Positions 63,495 to 64,000 of a DNA stretch of 64,000 nucleotides are shown piece after piece. The stretch's first letter is position 1. Each line of letters begins with the position of its first letter. Source of the stretch: Atriophallophorus winterbourni (lineage: Eukaryota; Platyhelminthes; Trematoda; Plagiorchiida; Microphallidae). The position numbers and the translations under genes were made by a program. A model generated the notes under the pieces. It saw nothing but the letters and a program-made list of their open reading frames with translations, was not told where the DNA came from and made no database searches. Location of the stretch: the NCBI GenBank assembly GCA_013407085.1, contig JACCGJ010001843.1:1-64000 (forward strand), read 5' to 3'.

Positions 63495-63916
63495 CTGAAA
63501 CGAATGAAAATAAAATAGTTAGAAAGCATGACAAGCAAAAAAGCTAAGCGAGAATGAATAGCGCAACAAACTTTCGATCAATGGATTGAATTCACCTGGT
63601 TTGAGAAACAAAATTGTTGCTTTGCCGGAGGTTCATGGTTTAAGCGTAATAAGAAACAGATGTAAATTAATAAAATATCTATCGTGAACTAGCGAAGGCG
63701 AAATGTGATTGTGACATTGAATTTCAGCTCAAATTTAAAGAAGTGAACAAAATAAAGACAGTAAGGAAACTTGACTAAGTATTTTCATAATGCAGCATCC
63801 CGATTAGCACAGTGATCAAGGGGTCACTGGCACATATATTTAAAGGCACTGATAAATAACTATCTAAAAGTTAGCGAAGTTAATTGTTTTAGGTGAGGTT
63901 CCATTGAATGAATTTT
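63495..63916. other. Intron stretch with no recognised feature
   Basis: Intron upstream of visible exon 1. Nothing was recognised up to the inverted exon copy at 63920. Confidence 0.55.
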
Positions 63917-63919
63917 GCC

Positions 63920-64000
63920 ATCGAGTCAATTCTAAGTTACGCAGGTGTCAGCCATGGTTCTGCCTTTTTGACGGTGAGTTATGCCGACGTTGCTTGCGTT
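63920..64000 (+). pseudogene. Inverted partial copy of PI4KA exon 20 with its splice donor
   Basis: These 81 bases repeat the last part of exon 20 and the first bases of its intron (the complement of 28345-28424 or so). I count one mismatch, near 63992. The copy lies on the plus strand, opposite to the gene, inside the gene's own upstream intron. It keeps the reading frame IESILSYAGVSHGSAFLT and the GTGAGT donor. Sequence to the left of 63917 no longer matches, so a breakpoint is visible. The right end is cut by the window. It may be a recent inverted duplication or an assembly artefact. Confidence 0.8.

Larger units (their letters stand above)
58389..62060 (-). mobile_element. LINE-A, nearly complete non-LTR retrotransposon
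   Basis: On the complement: a GC-rich 5' leader (about 61704-62060; upper limit uncertain), an endonuclease/reverse-transcriptase frame (61703-59217), its C-terminal part in another frame (59200-58541), and a 3' UTR with a poly-purine/AT tail ending GATTGTGTAAATATATATAT at 58389. The organisation (one ORF, AP-type endonuclease before the reverse transcriptase, short 3' UTR) fits RTE/CR1-like LINEs. Exact clade not decided. A near-identical 5'-truncated copy lies at 38545-39284. It sits in gene sense in the intron between exons 1 and 2. Confidence 0.93.

Overview
This is a eukaryotic, metazoan-type window: one intron-rich gene on the minus strand, with its introns filled by retrotransposons, SINE-like repeats and two pogo/Tigger-like DNA transposon relics. 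Low-complexity insertions in an otherwise conserved protein, RTE/CR1-like LINEs and dense short interspersed repeats suggest a flatworm, most likely a digenean trematode. That placement is inference. No prokaryotic genes, CRISPR arrays, rRNA genes or convincing stand-alone tRNA genes were seen.

The gene is phosphatidylinositol 4-kinase alpha (PI4KA). I worked out 30 exons by hand between 63494 and 13219 (complement). Splice phases agree across every junction except one, and about 2,066 codons are visible. They cover the N-terminal and central alpha-solenoid and run into the helical (PIK) domain. The first exons lie beyond the right edge. The catalytic kinase domain must lie beyond the left edge, after an intron of at least 13.2 kb. 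One small exon (starts after 1 nt, ends with 2 nt of a codon) is missing between 48562 and 43962, where a run of exactly 1000 N (45466-46465) lies. One intron (51634 to 50947) appears to be of the rare GC-AG type.

Region by region. 1-13.2 kb is AT-rich intron with old diverged repeats, including a ~0.75 kb inverted pair at 5.15-5.94 kb and 11.15-11.9 kb, and relics of LINE and Penelope-like elements, but none of the SINE that is common elsewhere. 13.2-36.5 kb holds the C-terminal two thirds of the visible exons, separated by SINEs, a Tigger-like element with TA duplications (20981-21832), LINE fragments and a TATG microsatellite. 36.5-43 kb holds more exons, LINE fragments and a second, internally deleted Tigger-like element in a LINE tail. 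43-56 kb holds N-terminal exons with several truncated LINEs. 58.4-62.1 kb is a nearly complete LINE in gene sense, with an 828-residue endonuclease/reverse-transcriptase reading frame and a C-terminal frameshift.

The most unusual observations: an inverted, nearly identical copy (80 of 81 bases) of a PI4KA exon end plus its splice donor at the right edge; a ~30 bp core shared by the dominant SINE and the LINE 5' leader; the strong strand bias and (CATA)n tail of that SINE; a microsatellite that runs to within a few bases of a splice donor; and close inverted repeat pairs beside exons.
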